64,000 nt of DNA from Dermacentor variabilis (GCF_050947875.1 NC_134568.1:256232615-256296614); one strand, 5' to 3'. Positions 10,693 through 22,502 are shown, numbered from the stretch's first letter. A program made the numbers and translations. The notes: generated by a model not told the origin, from the letters alone.

Positions 10693-12685
10693 GTAAATAG
10701 GATGAAATTTCTGCGGCGTCTGCACTGCTTGGAGCAACTACAAATCACATTGACAGACTTCACGTCTTTGATCTCGCGCTGGTTTTGCGACTGCCTGGTG
10801 TATCGTGCCATAGAGTTTTATATTAGTATAACTAGAGGAAATCTGGCGCTGCGATCGTTCAACCATCATTTGAGTGATGGGAAGTGCAGGCTACGGATTG
10901 GCATTCTGTTGACTGGCAAACTAGTCTACAAGTATTCATTGGCCGTTTTCGTTTCGCTCCAAGCGCAGTTGCTGTAACCTGCAGTGGGACAGTGTAACTC
11001 AAAGCTCTCTGCCTTTGTTCTCTTGCTGGAAGTGGCTATAGCGCTCTGAGCCAGCGGCTGGGACGATGTTTGTGTCGCGGTGTGGTGTTGAAGCCCTGAC
11101 GAGAAAGCGACGGCATCGTAAACGTTGAAAGAACATGTTTTGAACGTTTGGACCTTGGTTTGTTAAGTGTTTTAGGTTGGCGCTGTAGCGTTACGTACTT
11201 TATGAAACTTCAGAATATTAAAAAGAAGGCACTACGGATACAAGACATAGATAGTTGTACTTCTAGTGGCTTGACGATCAAATTTTATTGAGGGTTTCAT
11301 TATGGATTGCTCGTTTATGTGCGCATTGAAGTGCGTGTTTTAGGACTTTGAGAACACAAACTTACTTGTGGTAGGAAAGGTTGCTGCTTCCTGGCTGTAA
11401 TCTAGTGTCGCAAAATGGGTAAGTGCAAAGCCATGCCATTACGCTTCGGAAACGGCATGTCAATATAAAATATAGTGAAGCACACTCGTAGGAGGCCACT
11501 AGAGTCCTAGCTAGCACTGCAGCAGACCTGCTTAAAAGTACTTGAAGACGTTCAGCAATCGTGACAGCCGACGCAGACTTTCAAAAGAGCGAGAGAGTTA
11601 GCAAGTGCCTGTCGTCTGCGAGAAAAGTCTCGCGTTTGCAGCGGGCAGGCGTCGTAGCAGACGAAACTTGTAGCATTCCTCTCAAGGGCGCAACACTTTC
11701 TCACAATGGAACATTTTTATTTCCATAAATACTTCAAGAATATATTTATGTAAGTACATGCATGGTTGTTATTGCTGTTGTAAATATAAACAAATAATTA
11801 TTCTCTGGCGTTAAATCGGGAACAGAATCGCACAATAATGCACACTCTAGTGTGCCCTGTTGATAAACTATAGTAAACCGTGCGTCAATTTCAAAGTCAT
11901 AGAAAGTTTATGTAACGTGTTGTACATTATATAAGGTACTGCAGAAACAAAATAACATTTTACGCGATAATATTTGAGTATAGCTTAGTTTACTGTGCAG
12001 CAAGCAAATGCCACTAGTCTAAAGATTGAAGTCAATCCGAAGCCTGCACTTCCCGCCATTCCCATTTAGGTTGAGGCAATGCTCTTGAGAGCCGCCGTAG
12101 ACACCATCGCCGCACTTCCCTCTAGGGTATCTATTTAGAAACTTTATGCATCGTGCAGAACGGCGCGACCAAGCTTCACTTAATCTTTGGCTGGATGTGC
12201 CAAAATTTGTGCATGCACGGGGCTCGCAATAGCGGCTGCATATTTATATGCTTGGCTTTGCAGGGACAGAAAGCCTCAAGTTTTTCCTCAAGGTGACCCC
12301 GAAGCCAGAGCATGGGAAGAATGCATATTACTTGTGGTGAGATGTTTTTGCATACGCGAGACATGATTGCAGACGCGCGATTGGGCTGTATTTCCAATCG
12401 CGTAAGTCAGCTGCGCAGAATAGAGGACGGCGCGCACATTCCCGTCCTAGTGTTGTGTTTTGTAAGCTCTATGACAACGAATGCGTAGTTCTTCGGAGGG
12501 TGTTAAGCCGATAAGATAACAGACCATTTTCAGATACTAAGGTTCTCGCACCATGGCCCTACGCGTCACTGTCTTACAAATCGACGCGGGCACTGCTACG
12601 TTTCATGACAGCGACTGGCCTCAGTGACCCATTATGGCCATGAAGTCGTGGACATCTGCACCTATTCACACTGATAGTAACTTCA
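10693..12685. other. No gene recognised
   Basis: Two kilobases of AT-rich sequence. Only short frames occur (plus 10702-10977; minus 12176-12397), neither with a recognisable domain. No repeat, promoter or RNA gene could be supported. Confidence 0.5.
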
Positions 12686-12689
12686 TCCC

Positions 12690-12800
12690 TCCCCTTCTTT
12701 TCTTCCCTTAAACCCCTTCCCCTGTGTAGGGTAGCAAACTCGACGTGCGTCTGGTTGACCTCCCTACCTCTCCTTTCTATTGCTCCTCCTCCTCCCGTCC
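12690..12800 (+). mobile_element. 3' end of an I-like LINE (truncated copy)
   Basis: The block CCCCTGTGTAGGGTAGCAAAC, CGTCTGGTTGACCTCCCTACC, ending in (CCT)n, matches the 3' untranslated end of the LINE fragment on the minus strand at 26249-26840 and the piece at 27570-27665. It is a non-coding tail left by a 5'-truncated insertion. Confidence 0.6.
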
Positions 12801-12941
12801 CAGTTTCAGCACCCTCCTGTTTTTCTTCTCTGTCCCATCCAAAAACTTTTTCAAGGTGAGCGAAGGTGCACGCTCTGGGCAGGATTCGACATTCCTGGAA
12901 TCCAGGAGGTGCCTATCGGGATCTCGGTGGTCTTGAGAAGC

Positions 12942-13335
12942 TCACAGAGTATTAACTGCATTGCGCTTGGCATGCGTCATGGCATGTGTTAAGGAGTCGA
13001 GATGCGTAATCGGGCCGCTTACATCCAGCAGCGTCCGATATTTGTCCCATTGCGCAATCTTACATTGAAGCTTGTAAAACGACGTGCGGCAAGGGGAACC
13101 ACTTTTTCTCACTGTGACGGCAATCAGAAGATGGTCACTTCCTAGAGGGTGCTCAAGAAGTTTCCACTGGGAGGTTTGGGATCTCGAGGACTGTATAAGG
13201 CCTGCTGTTGTGTCTACTTGCCTTGTGTCCTGTCCTTGCATCGCATGGTCTCGCGGCAGATTAAGGAAGGCTAGTCCATAACGATGTGTGCCTTGCATTA
13301 TATGAAAAATGGGGGCCACACTTCCTATAGTTTAA
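12942..13335 (-). pseudogene. LINE endonuclease C-terminal fragment
   Basis: The minus frame 13319-12942 contains LLEHPLGSDHLLIAVTV. The SDH box ends the APE-type endonuclease of non-LTR retrotransposons and supplies a catalytic His. It is followed by a Ser/Cys-rich linker and an IAQWDKYRTLLD segment typical of the start of the EN-RT linker. The rest of the endonuclease and the RT are absent. It lies just downstream of, and opposite to, the LINE tail at 12690-12800. Confidence 0.6.
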
Positions 13336-13362
13336 GGCCACATTTTGAGTATTGAAATATTG

Positions 13363-14120
13363 TTATGACCGCAGTAGAAAACATGCTGTTTGTCACGCGC
13401 TAGAGTGGAGTGCGAGATCCACGCTGGGAAGATTGTCGGAGGACAGTTCCAACCCACGCGATGCTGGGCGCTGCCAATTTACCCGCAACGAGTTTCCCTC
13501 ATCAAAGAAGAAGCGGCACAAACGGGAAGAAAGAGTTGCCGCTTCGGGAGAAGCAGAGACGACGCGAAGGACTCATGGACGTTTCCCGGAAGAAAGAGGC
13601 CACGAACTGGTGCCTTCCCTATACTAAGAAGCAGCGGAGTAGACCAGTTGGGAGTAAAAGATATCCTCTCCCATTCCCATGGCCAGACCCTCTTTCCGCC
13701 TTTGCGCCCGCCACAACTTTGTGGTGACGCCGGTCCGACATTCCGTCTGGGACAGTGTTGTTTTGATTGACTGTCGTTCTGGTGGGTGGTGACCTTTGTG
13801 TGATTGGCTGCCGCGAGGAACGAGGATTTGAACAGAGGTGTTGTAATGACGGTGCGGACCTTTGTGTGATTGGCTGCCGCGAGGAACGAGGATTTGAACA
13901 GAGGTGTTGTAATGACGGTGCAGAGAGAAAAAAAGCTGCTCTTAGCCATGGAAACGATGCTCATCCAGCCGCTCGTTGCTAAACATTTGACATTTTTCTG
14001 TTTTACCTATTCAGCGATATAAGTAAGTTTTGTTCAAGTGCTAGTAAACGTGTTGGTTTTCGATTTCACAACTTCCGAGCTTCTGATTTCTTCAATCCGA
14101 AGCCTCCGCCACGCTACCAT
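13363..14120 (+). mobile_element. Possible solo LTR
   Basis: The block starts TGTTATGACCGCAG and ends near TCCGCCACGCTACCA, about 755 bases later, with retroelement-like features: GC-rich 5' half, later AT-rich stretch, and a 3' region reading AACGTGTTGGTTTTCGATTTC. No coding domain or matching second LTR is present. The target duplication is not clear (ATAT before and after is only suggestive). A unique host region is the alternative. Confidence 0.3.
13791..13922. repeat. 66-bp tandem duplication
   Basis: Two consecutive 66-bp units (13791-13856 and 13857-13922), starting GACCTTTGTGTGATTGGC and differing only at the last base. The near-identity implies a recent slippage or unequal exchange. 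It lies within the possible solo LTR, where duplicated promoter-proximal units are common. Confidence 0.95.
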
Positions 14121-14124
14121 ATGG

Positions 14125-14535
14125 AGCCAGGTTCGAGGCATAACCTAGCCCCGCAACAGCCCTCAGTGGACACACCACGACACTGGCGCAAGTAGAAGGC
14201 GGACTGGAGCAGACGCCGAACGGATGCGACAGGTGTTCTGTGCGAACACTCGCTATCGCACAAGGGTCGACTGCCTGTATCGGCGTGTGAATATTGTCGA
14301 CGCATCGTGCAAATCGCCGCCCTGTTTCTGTACAGCGTTCAGAAACTTAAACGCGAACAATTTCGAAACAACCACAATGCCTTGTTTCATTTCCAGGTAC
14401 AAATGACTTGGCAACTGCGACTTAATTCATAATTCAAATTGTACGCTTTGACTACTCCATCGTTAGAAACCGACTACAAAGGAAGTTCGCGTCTTACTGT
14501 TATGTAATCGGGCTTTAAAAACATGTGTTTCAAAC
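14125..14535. other. No gene recognised
   Basis: Short frames only (minus 14114-14305, plus 14224-14406), without domains. Confidence 0.4.
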
Positions 14536-14539
14536 TAAC

Positions 14540-14960
14540 AATGCTAACCAACGGATTACCTAACCAAACAAATATGTAATTACTAAACTAATTATGAAAT
14601 TAATAACTGACAAACCTAGCTTACTTATCTAACAAATAAATTAACTAAACTCAATAATATGTAAAGTTACAAACTACAGTAAGAAAACCAACTCAACCAA
14701 TAATCTAACTACATAATAATAACTAACACAGCAGCTAAAGTAACTAAATAAATAAGGTAACTAACAAAACTACATAACTAAAAAAAATTAAGAAAGCTAC
14801 CCTACCGATTTATTAAGTTATATAACTTAAAGAGATTATTCACTAATGCCTTACCTAACTATATTAACTAAGCAAACATAATTAACTTACTAACTAATCA
14901 ACCATTTCATCACACTGAACTAGCTAACCAAACATGATCGGCTTATCCAACTAATTAACT
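14540..14960. repeat. G-depleted, AACTAA-rich low-complexity tract
   Basis: For about 420 bases the plus strand is almost free of G and is built from variants of TAACTAA, CTAACAAA and CCTAAC. No fixed period is kept, so it is a decayed simple-sequence array. Some CCTAA words resemble the arthropod telomere unit, but they are not in tandem. Confidence 0.75.
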
Positions 14961-15235
14961 TGACAAAGTGTACACAAAGACAGCCGAACGAAACAGTTTG
15001 TGCAAGAAAGGCTACTAGGGGGGGGGGGGGCGGCGACGTCAATCATAATACGGCGCCGTGTATAATTTAAACACACAATAAATTATTTTGCTAAACGCTC
15101 GCGTTGCATGTTCACTCGGCAAACATGCTGAAATAAACGTAGGAGAGGCGCCTTTCCTCGTGAAAGATTGGCATGATCGCGCAGCCCGGCCATGTGGTGT
15201 AGCAGATTGTTCACCGAAGATGAAAATTACGATGA

Positions 15236-15350
15236 TGTATTTTTCGCGTCCCCTTTGAAACGGGGCGGAGTTAAATCGTTTCCTAGCCTTATTCAATTAC
15301 TCGGGTATGCTATCTATGCTTTTCCTTCTAGAATTCTTCTACACATCTCT
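15236..15350 (+). repeat. Dispersed repeat (TCCCCTTTRAARCGGGGC family), copy 1
   Basis: TCCCCTTTGAAACGGGGCGG followed by TCCTAGCC and TCGGGTATGCTAT recurs in the same order at 34402-34510 (TCCCCTTTAAAGCGGGGCAG, TATCCTGC, TCAGGTATGCAAT). It is probably the non-coding end of a transposable element. No coding capacity. Confidence 0.6.
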
Positions 15351-16186
15351 TTAATCTTTACCTTCTCTGGTAATCTTTACCATCTTTACCTTACACTTAC
15401 GCCAGCGCGCTCGGTGCAACCTTCTGTATCTGTATGAAACTTTCGGCACGTTTCATGACCAGATGAAAAGCATCAAATGACCATGTTATCATCATCATCA
15501 ATATCATTATAATCGTTATTTTTTTGCTCCTCTACTTTCAATTACTTTGTCTACCACATTTGCCTTTCCGATGTCTAGTGTTTTGTGTTTAGCTTTAGGT
15601 GCACCGCTGCAAAGGCTTCATTGCTCTTTGGCACTATAATGAACGTTTGATTGATTGATGTTATCTTGCATTGCAGCGACGCCTGGCTTTGGCTCTCTTA
15701 TTGATGGGTGAGAGGCAAATTGCCTGCGAGTTGTTGGAGATCCTGGAGGATTACGACTAATCGGTCCTGTGACCGCAAATATTTTTTGTTCGAAGCAATA
15801 AACCATGGTGCTTCTCAAAAGAACCACTTCTTGTTTTGTTTACTCTAACGGACTGTATTTTAGGAACTGAGTAGTTTGTTTCCGAAGCTCCACAAACAAC
15901 CGCTAATAATATCGTTTTTTGCCACCAAATGGGAGAAAAGAGGCTGTATGCGCGTATACGTTTGCCGTTTATCCAACCTTTCATCCACTCATTCAATTTA
16001 CGTCCTCAGTGTTACTGTCAGTTGCAATTGTCGGCGATAAAACCGCAAGTTTCGTGACATATCGCAATGCGATTTCCTTTGTTTTTATTTCTGAATTTCT
16101 AATCGTGCGTAAAAAGACATTTCGCATTTGACACTGGTGACGGCTACTGCTTTTCACATAATAGTAACAAAAAAAAAAAAAAAACC
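15351..16186. other. No gene recognised
   Basis: AT-rich DNA with a short ATC-rich stretch at about 15490 and a poly(A) run of 16 at about 16170. Small frames only. Confidence 0.45.
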
Positions 16187-16540
16187 TCAGTGCCCTTCCA
16201 CTCTTTGAAGAAGGATGACCAGCGAATCTGGGTATGTGAGCCCCTTAATGGGGAACTGCACCTCCGCCACAGGTCGCACCGGCATTGCACTATCTTCGGG
16301 ATCGGCCCGCGTACGGGGAATGCTTAACGCCGGATTCACCTCGGCCGCCGGTCGGAGCGGCTTTGAATTATCTTCGGGATCGGCCCGCGTATGGGTAGTG
16401 CTTAACGCCTGCTTCACCTCGGCCGCGGGTCGGACCGGCGTTGCACTAGCTTCCGGATCGCCCCACATACGGGGAGTTTTTTGCTTACGACAGGAAAATT
16501 TCCTTGGACTGTATAGGTGTACAGCTTCGCTGTAGAAGGA
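16187..16540 (-). CDS. Candidate exon with 26-residue tandem repeats
   Basis: Read on minus, the region holds three copies of a 78-bp (26-codon) unit, two complete and one partial, in one open frame. The motif is TRADPEDNSKPLRPAAEV, with variants GDPEASATPVRPAAEV and DPEDSAMPVRPVAEV. The frame closes at 16187 after a non-repeat tail (LVILLQRVEGH). The repeats are acidic, proline- and alanine-rich and probably disordered. Possible 3' splice sites precede the repeats (CTACAG near 16530 and TATACAG near 16517). Sequence upstream of those in the same frame is hydrophobic and looks non-coding. I do not recognise the protein, and no upstream exon or poly(A) signal was found. A non-coding minisatellite is the main alternative. 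Confidence 0.3.
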   Translation of the reverse strand, partial: SFYSEAVHLYSPRKFSCRKQKTPRMWGDPEASATPVRPAAEVKQALSTTHTRADPEDNSKPLRPAAEVNPALSIPRTRADPEDSAMPVRPVAEVQFPIKGLTYPDSLVILLQRVEGH

Positions 16541-17520
16541 ATAAGAACAGAACAGAAAGGTCACGGGGAGTCGGTTGAAGCAAACGCGAAGAGACCTCAG
16601 AGAACAAAGAAGTCGAAGGTGTAACGGAAAAATATAGATATCAAAGTCGGCAACACGACACATTATGCAGAGTCTCAAAAAACTGAAGAGATATAGCTTG
16701 CTATGCAATCAGACTAGTGTAGCCGTAGAGATAAGCAAATTACACTGATCAGAGAGTACCTGAGAAGGAAAGAGAGATATTTTAATGTTTCTTCCCTGGC
16801 TTCCTGTAAAAAAGACAAGAAGAAAAGTTATTCTAAGTCGTGACATAGGTGCTTAAGTAACTGAAACAAGAAGTGAGGCTATTGTGGAGACACCTCCGTC
16901 AGCATAGGCAGTAGTTTCTTCGTCCTTGTCTTCATCGGAGCGCCGCAGAGTTGAAATGGCGGAAGGCAGACAAGATGACAGCAACGGAAGGCATACTTTG
17001 GCAATTTTTCGCTCATTAACTCTTTTCACGGTTGTGATCGTAACGGTGTGTGTTCTGAGATGTTCGAGCGAATAAATATATCGGGAAAATTTGGCTCTCA
17101 TGCAGGCATTGCCTACAGCATGCCAAGACTTGTGTGTCCAAAATATGGGACAGCAGAGCTGAGTGGTGTTCAGCACTCTGCATGTTGCTACTGAGGGCCC
17201 TCATTTCCTCGCTTTTCAATGGACTGACAGCTGGCCAGAATGTGTTGCATGACGTTGATGGAAATTAAATGACCATGATTTATAGTAACAGAGTCCAGCA
17301 CGCTGTTCGCGATTTAATTAGGAATTATAATTTTAAATCGGCACAGAAAGCCTCAAAAACCAGTGTCTCGGTCTAGCGGGGAAGTCTTGGTACTTCGGAT
17401 GCCGTATATGAGATTGCTGTACGTAAGTCGACTGTTCTTAAGTAAATCGTACTTTTTGCTTAAAATTGTAGTTCGCATATTATTACGCACTTGCGCTTCA
17501 TGCGTACTACGAAGCACAAA
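16541..17520. other. No gene recognised
   Basis: Frames of about 100 codons on minus (16853-17176) lack known domains. Nothing else is supported. Confidence 0.45.
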
Positions 17521-17523
17521 AAA

Positions 17524-17620
17524 AAATATCCGACGATTACGATACTCCCTAACGCGAAATTCGAGCGCAACTGTATGCGTGTTTTCATGTCGCGATATAT
17601 TGAGGCAAAGTATTTGAGAC
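17524..17620. repeat. Dispersed repeat (CGATACTCCCTAA family), copy 1
   Basis: CCGACGATTACGATACTCCC, then TAACGCGAAATTCGAGCGCA, then GCGTGTTTTCATGTCGCGATAT is matched at 28057-28145. The following 250 bases of both loci share a similar CT-rich character. No coding content. Confidence 0.65.
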
Positions 17621-19731
17621 CGAAATCGCCGCAGTTTTTAAAAGTGGGCCAGTGCCGTCAGCGCCTTCGCAGAGGGAATGGATGTTTCGGAACGCTGGCA
17701 TGATGAACGGCATCGTAGCCAGCCCATACTTTCACTGTTCCCACCTTCGCTTTCCTCCTCGCGCTCTCTTCGCTATCACCGTCTTTCCCTTTCCTGCTGC
17801 GCGCAGCTTTCGCGGTTTCATCCTTCGCTGTGCTCGTTCGCTCGGTACGAGCGATCGCTTCATTCAACGCTTCATAGCACATCAGCCGCAGGAACATCGG
17901 CTTCATAAATAAAATATTTCTTGCGCCTAGAGCCACACTTGTCATCTGCATCCCACCAATGCCAAGGTATATACGCTTTTGCACCCATTTATAAGTGTTT
18001 CCAGCGTGTTTCTTGTGCACGGCTACATCCTCGATGCGGATTGGAAAATGTTGATCAAAAATGCGTTGCTGTTGGATTTTCGCTGAAATATTCGTGTCGT
18101 GTTTGTGAAGTGTTTAAAGTTTGCTGCTACCCGAGGAAACTTGCCACCCATAGTGCTCTGTTTGCTACACAGCTGAGTGACTTTTTTGTGGGCATTTTGT
18201 AATGATTGGAATTTTATTTAATAGAGTCTACGGTGTTGGACTGGAATGTTTACGCCGCAAACCACTTAGCTCACCCTTGCCGCCGCCGCCCTCCTTGGCC
18301 GGCGCTGCTACCTCTTTGAATATACATCGTGTGGCTGCTCTCTTCGGTAACATTAAGAAAAAAAATCAAACGTTGGAAAGCTTTAGCTTTTTGCGTACGC
18401 TTCCACGAAGCTCACTAAGAGATTTCCACATTGCGCAATCACTAGCAGGAGGGGCAGATCGTCGACGTACGCAGCTAAATTGCAGCAGCGGTGCAGCGCT
18501 AACTCGCGCTCGTATTCACCAGTGCTTTTGGTGACTCCGTTTATTAGAGCACGCGTTTCCATCAACAATTTAACAATTGCTCTTCACGAAGCGATTTTCA
18601 CGGTGGCTGCAGGGCGATGTCACGTGTATTCAGTGGCAGCAACATAACTGCAATGTGTGCCCTGCGTCGCGCCGTGCGGAGTCGTTTGATATTTGCCAAC
18701 GACGTGCGCTCATTATTGAGGTGCAGAAACAGTAATGCGGAAAAGGTAGAAATAAAAATAAGCGATCGAGACATCGCACTTCTAAACTAAAAAAAAAACG
18801 GCTACTTAAAACTGGGCTTCGTTACGGTTGTCTGCGGGAAGCACCTGGCGCGCATACAGACTGGGCTGCCCCAAACTCCAGTAGCATCGTCTGCACGTCC
18901 GCTCTCGTAGAAGCATGCGCATTTACTGCAGCCTTCATCGCTGAAGTAGCGATCTGGCACCCGAACAAAGGAGAATTCGCCGCCGTGAACTTCAGCCATG
19001 CGCACTGAAAAGGGTTCTCATTGGCTAGTGCTCCCTAGCGTGCTTTCAAAAGCGCCCACTAGATGGCCTTCAGTGGCGCCTATTGAGGCGCACCTGAAGG
19101 TCGTATACTCAAGGCCTCCTGCAGGTTACTCGTGCGTGCGATTTTGCGGCCGGGGGACGTTTTTTTTTTTTTCCAAGGCTCCGTGACGGCGACGAAATCA
19201 TGTTTTTAGTGACAGTTTTGAGCATGCTTCTGTTTTTCATTAGGTGATTTTTTTAGCCGTTAAATAATAATTGGGTAGTTTCCTTTTTCTTTCTCTCTCT
19301 TTTTTCGTTTGCGCGGGTGTGTTCCCTGTATATCTGGTTTTGTAGGATAGTCAGAGCGCCCTTTCGCGCTACGTGCTTCAACATGTGAAACTATGTGGGA
19401 CGTTAAGTATTTATATACTTTAAATTGTACCTTGGAAATGGCAAGACGAATAGCTATTTGTGGTTTTACTGTGTAGGCCTTGGTATCTGGAATATTGCTT
19501 TGGTAAGAAAGTGAGAGCGTGGCCGCGTGGTTGAAGAAGTGCGAAGACCTGTCATACATTAAGGCTGTGCGGCATTGATTGCTTTGACAACATTGGCGAG
19601 AATTCCTTTGCGACATTTTAAAGATTTAGAATCTGTTCATATCAGTTTTTTCTACAAGGCACGGGCTCTGAAAGCTGCGCTATTTGCATTAGGAAAAGCC
19701 GTGTGGCAAGATAGCCGGGAAAGAGTGCAGT
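17621..19731. other. No gene recognised
   Basis: CT-rich stretch at 17730-17860, a T run at about 19160, and a CpG-rich interval around 19040-19090 with the short motif GCGCCCACTAGATGGCC. Frames of 110-120 codons (18202-18534 plus; 17658-18020 minus; 19260-19616 minus) carry no recognisable domain. Confidence 0.45.
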
Positions 19732-20747
19732 GTGCAGGTGGTCCTCAAGGCCGACGAGGTGGCGGATGGCAATGGAAAGGAAGTCGAGTCAATCGACAGA
19801 CACTGCGATGTCGATGCTAGGCTGAAGAAAACGGCGACTTTCCAGGATGAGTTTGTCAAACAAGTCGAAGAGCTCAAAAATGAGCTAAATATGGAGCGTG
19901 ATGCACGGAAGGTAGTGGAAAAAAGACTTGAAACAGCCGAGGAAAAGCTGAACAGGGCCGCCATTGTCAACGAGAATGGTCGGCACAATGGAACGCACTC
20001 CCCTCTTGTGACAGGAGAGGGAGTGTCAGCAAAGCACGTGAAATGCATTCAACGAGGGGAGGGGGTAGCTGGAAAGAGCGGCCGTCAGGGCGCCACAGAA
20101 AAAAAGCAGGAGCGCAAGGGTTAATGCTCCTTGTCAAGTCCGAATCACACGGAAAAGGGCAAAGGGAAGCAGGGAGGGGTAGGAGAGAGTGAAATGATGG
20201 TTATCGCCGGCCACTCAAACCTGGCTACGTGCTCAGAAGCAATTGTGGAGAAGGTGCAAGGTGATAAAAGAGTGGCGGTAGGGACATTTCCAGGGCGGAC
20301 ACTGGGTTCTGTCATGGACCGAGCAAAAGCATAGCTCGCGAAAAATGCCCACGTGCGCAACCGTGTCGTAGTAGTAGGTGGGTCAATGATGTCCTAAACA
20401 GGAAAGGGATGCGACTAGCCCAGAGCTTGGCAAAGGGGGTGGATGACTTACGCGAGCTGTCCCCTCCCGTGCAGATCGGTTTGTGCACGGTGCCGTAGGT
20501 ACCTGTGCGTGACAGTCACGTACAAGCAGCCGTAGTGGCTGCTAATGAGGCTATATGGAAAATTAGCCGAGAGAAAGGTTTCGAGGTTTTCGAAGTAAAC
20601 AGGGTAGTGACAAGGTGTGGTGGTTTTGAACGAGACGGGATGCACTTCAATTACAGGCTTGGACGAGAAGAGGGCTGGCGACTTGCTGGTCGCATTGTTG
20701 CTTTTTTAGGAGGCTCACGGGCGCTCAGGAGGCCACAGTAGGTAGTA
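19732..20747 (+). pseudogene. LINE ORF1: coiled coil plus SGNH-type esterase, copy 1
   Basis: ORF1 of a non-LTR retrotransposon. The first 130 codons from 19732 are heptad-like and charged (VEELKNELNMERDARK), suggesting a coiled coil for ORF1p self-assembly. Next comes a Lys/Gly-rich linker, then an SGNH-hydrolase-like domain: MVIAGHSNLA at about 20200 (block I, normally GDSN) and RDGMHFNYRLG at about 20635 (block V, with Asp and His of the triad). Esterase-bearing ORF1 proteins are known in CR1-type LINEs. In this copy the block I Asp is His, and stops at 20122, 20332 and about 20500 break the frame. The 5' limit is uncertain. Confidence 0.65.
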
Positions 20748-22458
20748 ATGAAGAAGGTCCCCTAGGGGAACCTGAGAACAGCGTAGCTGTCTGTAACAGA
20801 TAAACGAGGAAAACAAGGAAGAGAGCTCGCCATGCACTAGACTACATAAACACGCAGGGCGGCAGAAGCAAAGTGGGCAGAGATTGAGGATCAGTTACAT
20901 AGAGAACAGATAGGGGCATATGCGGTTTCAGAAACGCAACTTAGAGACTCTGAAGAGCCGCCAGTGATGCATAATAATGTATGGGAAGGGTGCAACAGAA
21001 CTAAGTTGGAAAGAAAGGGAGTGGGAGTCGGAATGCTCATCCATCAGAGAGCTAAAGGGAAAAGAGTAAATTGAAAAGGTCAAAAGCATCTTGAGTTATA
21101 AGTTACAATGAGTGGAACGAAAATTGGCTGGGCGTAACGTATTTGTGGACCGGAAATAATTGCTCAGAGAAGAATCAAGAGTTAGTGGAATGACTAAGTG
21201 GTTATATTAAAGGTTTCGGGAATGATGCCGGAATTATCCTCCTAGATGACATTAATACCCACATACAGATTTTACATGGTTTTACCGACAACAACGGGAA
21301 GTCAATGCTAGATCGTTGTGAGCAGTATAACCTCGTTATCGTGAATACAGGGCCCAAGTTTGAAGGGCAGATCACGTGGGAAGTGGGAAACCGGCAATCG
21401 ACCATTGATTACTGTTTGATGACAAAAGGAATTCATGATAAGTTGAGAGAAATAGTGATTGACGAGGAAGCGTACAGCAGCATAGGGAGGGACCATAAAC
21501 GCGTCATTCTGAAAATGGGATATCTAGTTAGGAAAGAGAGTAAGGAGCGCAAAATGGCCAGCCCGAATTTGAACGCTGAACAAATAACAAATAAAGACAC
21601 AAGAGTCGAGGAAGAACTTGGCAAATGGCCTAGTAAAAAGTGGGAATATAGCGAGCTTCTAAGTGAAACAACAACAGAAATATGGAAAGATAAACAACAG
21701 GTTCGTTGAAAAGGAAGAAAGGAAACCTAAAATCTGGTGGAACATGGAGATTCGAGAAGCGATCGTCGAACGATAGAAAGGATACCGAAAGCGCAGGAAG
21801 GCAAAAAACAAGAAAAAAGGAAAGCGGCATTTCCGCAGGATGAAGTAGCCAGTAAATGGGAAATACACCGTGAGAAAATATATATGCTTGAAATACTGGT
21901 GGAAGCAAAGATAAAAGGTGAAAGTGAACGTTGGTTGTCTGAAATATGTGAGAAAAAGAAGGCAGCACCTAGAATATTTTGGAACCACATAATATTATTA
22001 GGCAGGAAGTCAACAACAATACAACTACATATTCTAGACGAAGATGAAAACAAACTGGAGGGGGAAGCGGCATAAATTTACTTCCGAAAAATAACAGCCG
22101 AATCTTTCCAAGGCAACGACGAGGTTGTATCTGAAGAAAAAAAAAAAGCATGAAAGAGAACCACATGGAAAAGGAGCTGGCGATGACAAATTTCAACTGG
22201 AAGAAAGCCGAAGAGAAAATTCCTAGGCGCACAGCCACAGGGCCAGACGAGGTTCCCGTTAGGCTGATAAATGAACTAGGACCAAAAAGTAAGGAAGCTC
22301 TGGTGAAAGCAGCGGAAAAAACTTTAAGAGATAGAGAAATGCCAGACAGTTGGCGCAAAGTAGAAGGAATTTAATTCACAAAGATAAGGGGGAGAAAGAT
22401 AGAATTCACTCGTATATACCTTTGACCATTACATCGGTAACATACAGGCAATCAAATT

Positions 22459-22460
<2 letters not shown>
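20748..22460 (+). pseudogene. LINE ORF2, 5' half (endonuclease, RT start), copy 1
   Basis: ORF2 carries an APE-type endonuclease: AVSETQLRDSEEPPV at about 20925, the nick-site region NRQSTIDYCLMT at about 21390, and RDHKRVILKMG at about 21490 (the SDH position reads RDH here). It is followed by a linker and the RT entry NWKKAEEKIPRRTATGPDEV at about 22200. The frame is broken by stops near 20770, 21075, 21195, 21707, 22072 and 22372. It stops at 22460 because an RTE LINE has been inserted. The other half resumes at 25475. A second copy of the same family lies at 36000-39688, and the two read in parallel throughout. Confidence 0.8.
22445..22460 (+). repeat. Target-site duplication, left copy
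   Basis: CAGGCAATCAAATTAA is repeated exactly at 25475-25490, flanking the RTE element. In the related LINE at 37895-37915 the undisturbed target reads similarly (GAAGGCAACCAAATTAAAGC). Confidence 0.92.

Positions 22461-22502
<42 letters not shown>

Noticed and set aside
14540..14960. True interstitial telomere
   Set aside because: CCTAA words are scattered, never in tandem; recorded only as low complexity with a weak hypothesis.
19048..19085. CTCF-like motif (GCGCCCACTAGATGGCC) and similar GGCGCC words at 28270 and 62680
   Set aside because: Short matches in CpG-rich repeats; no way to show binding and many would occur by chance.
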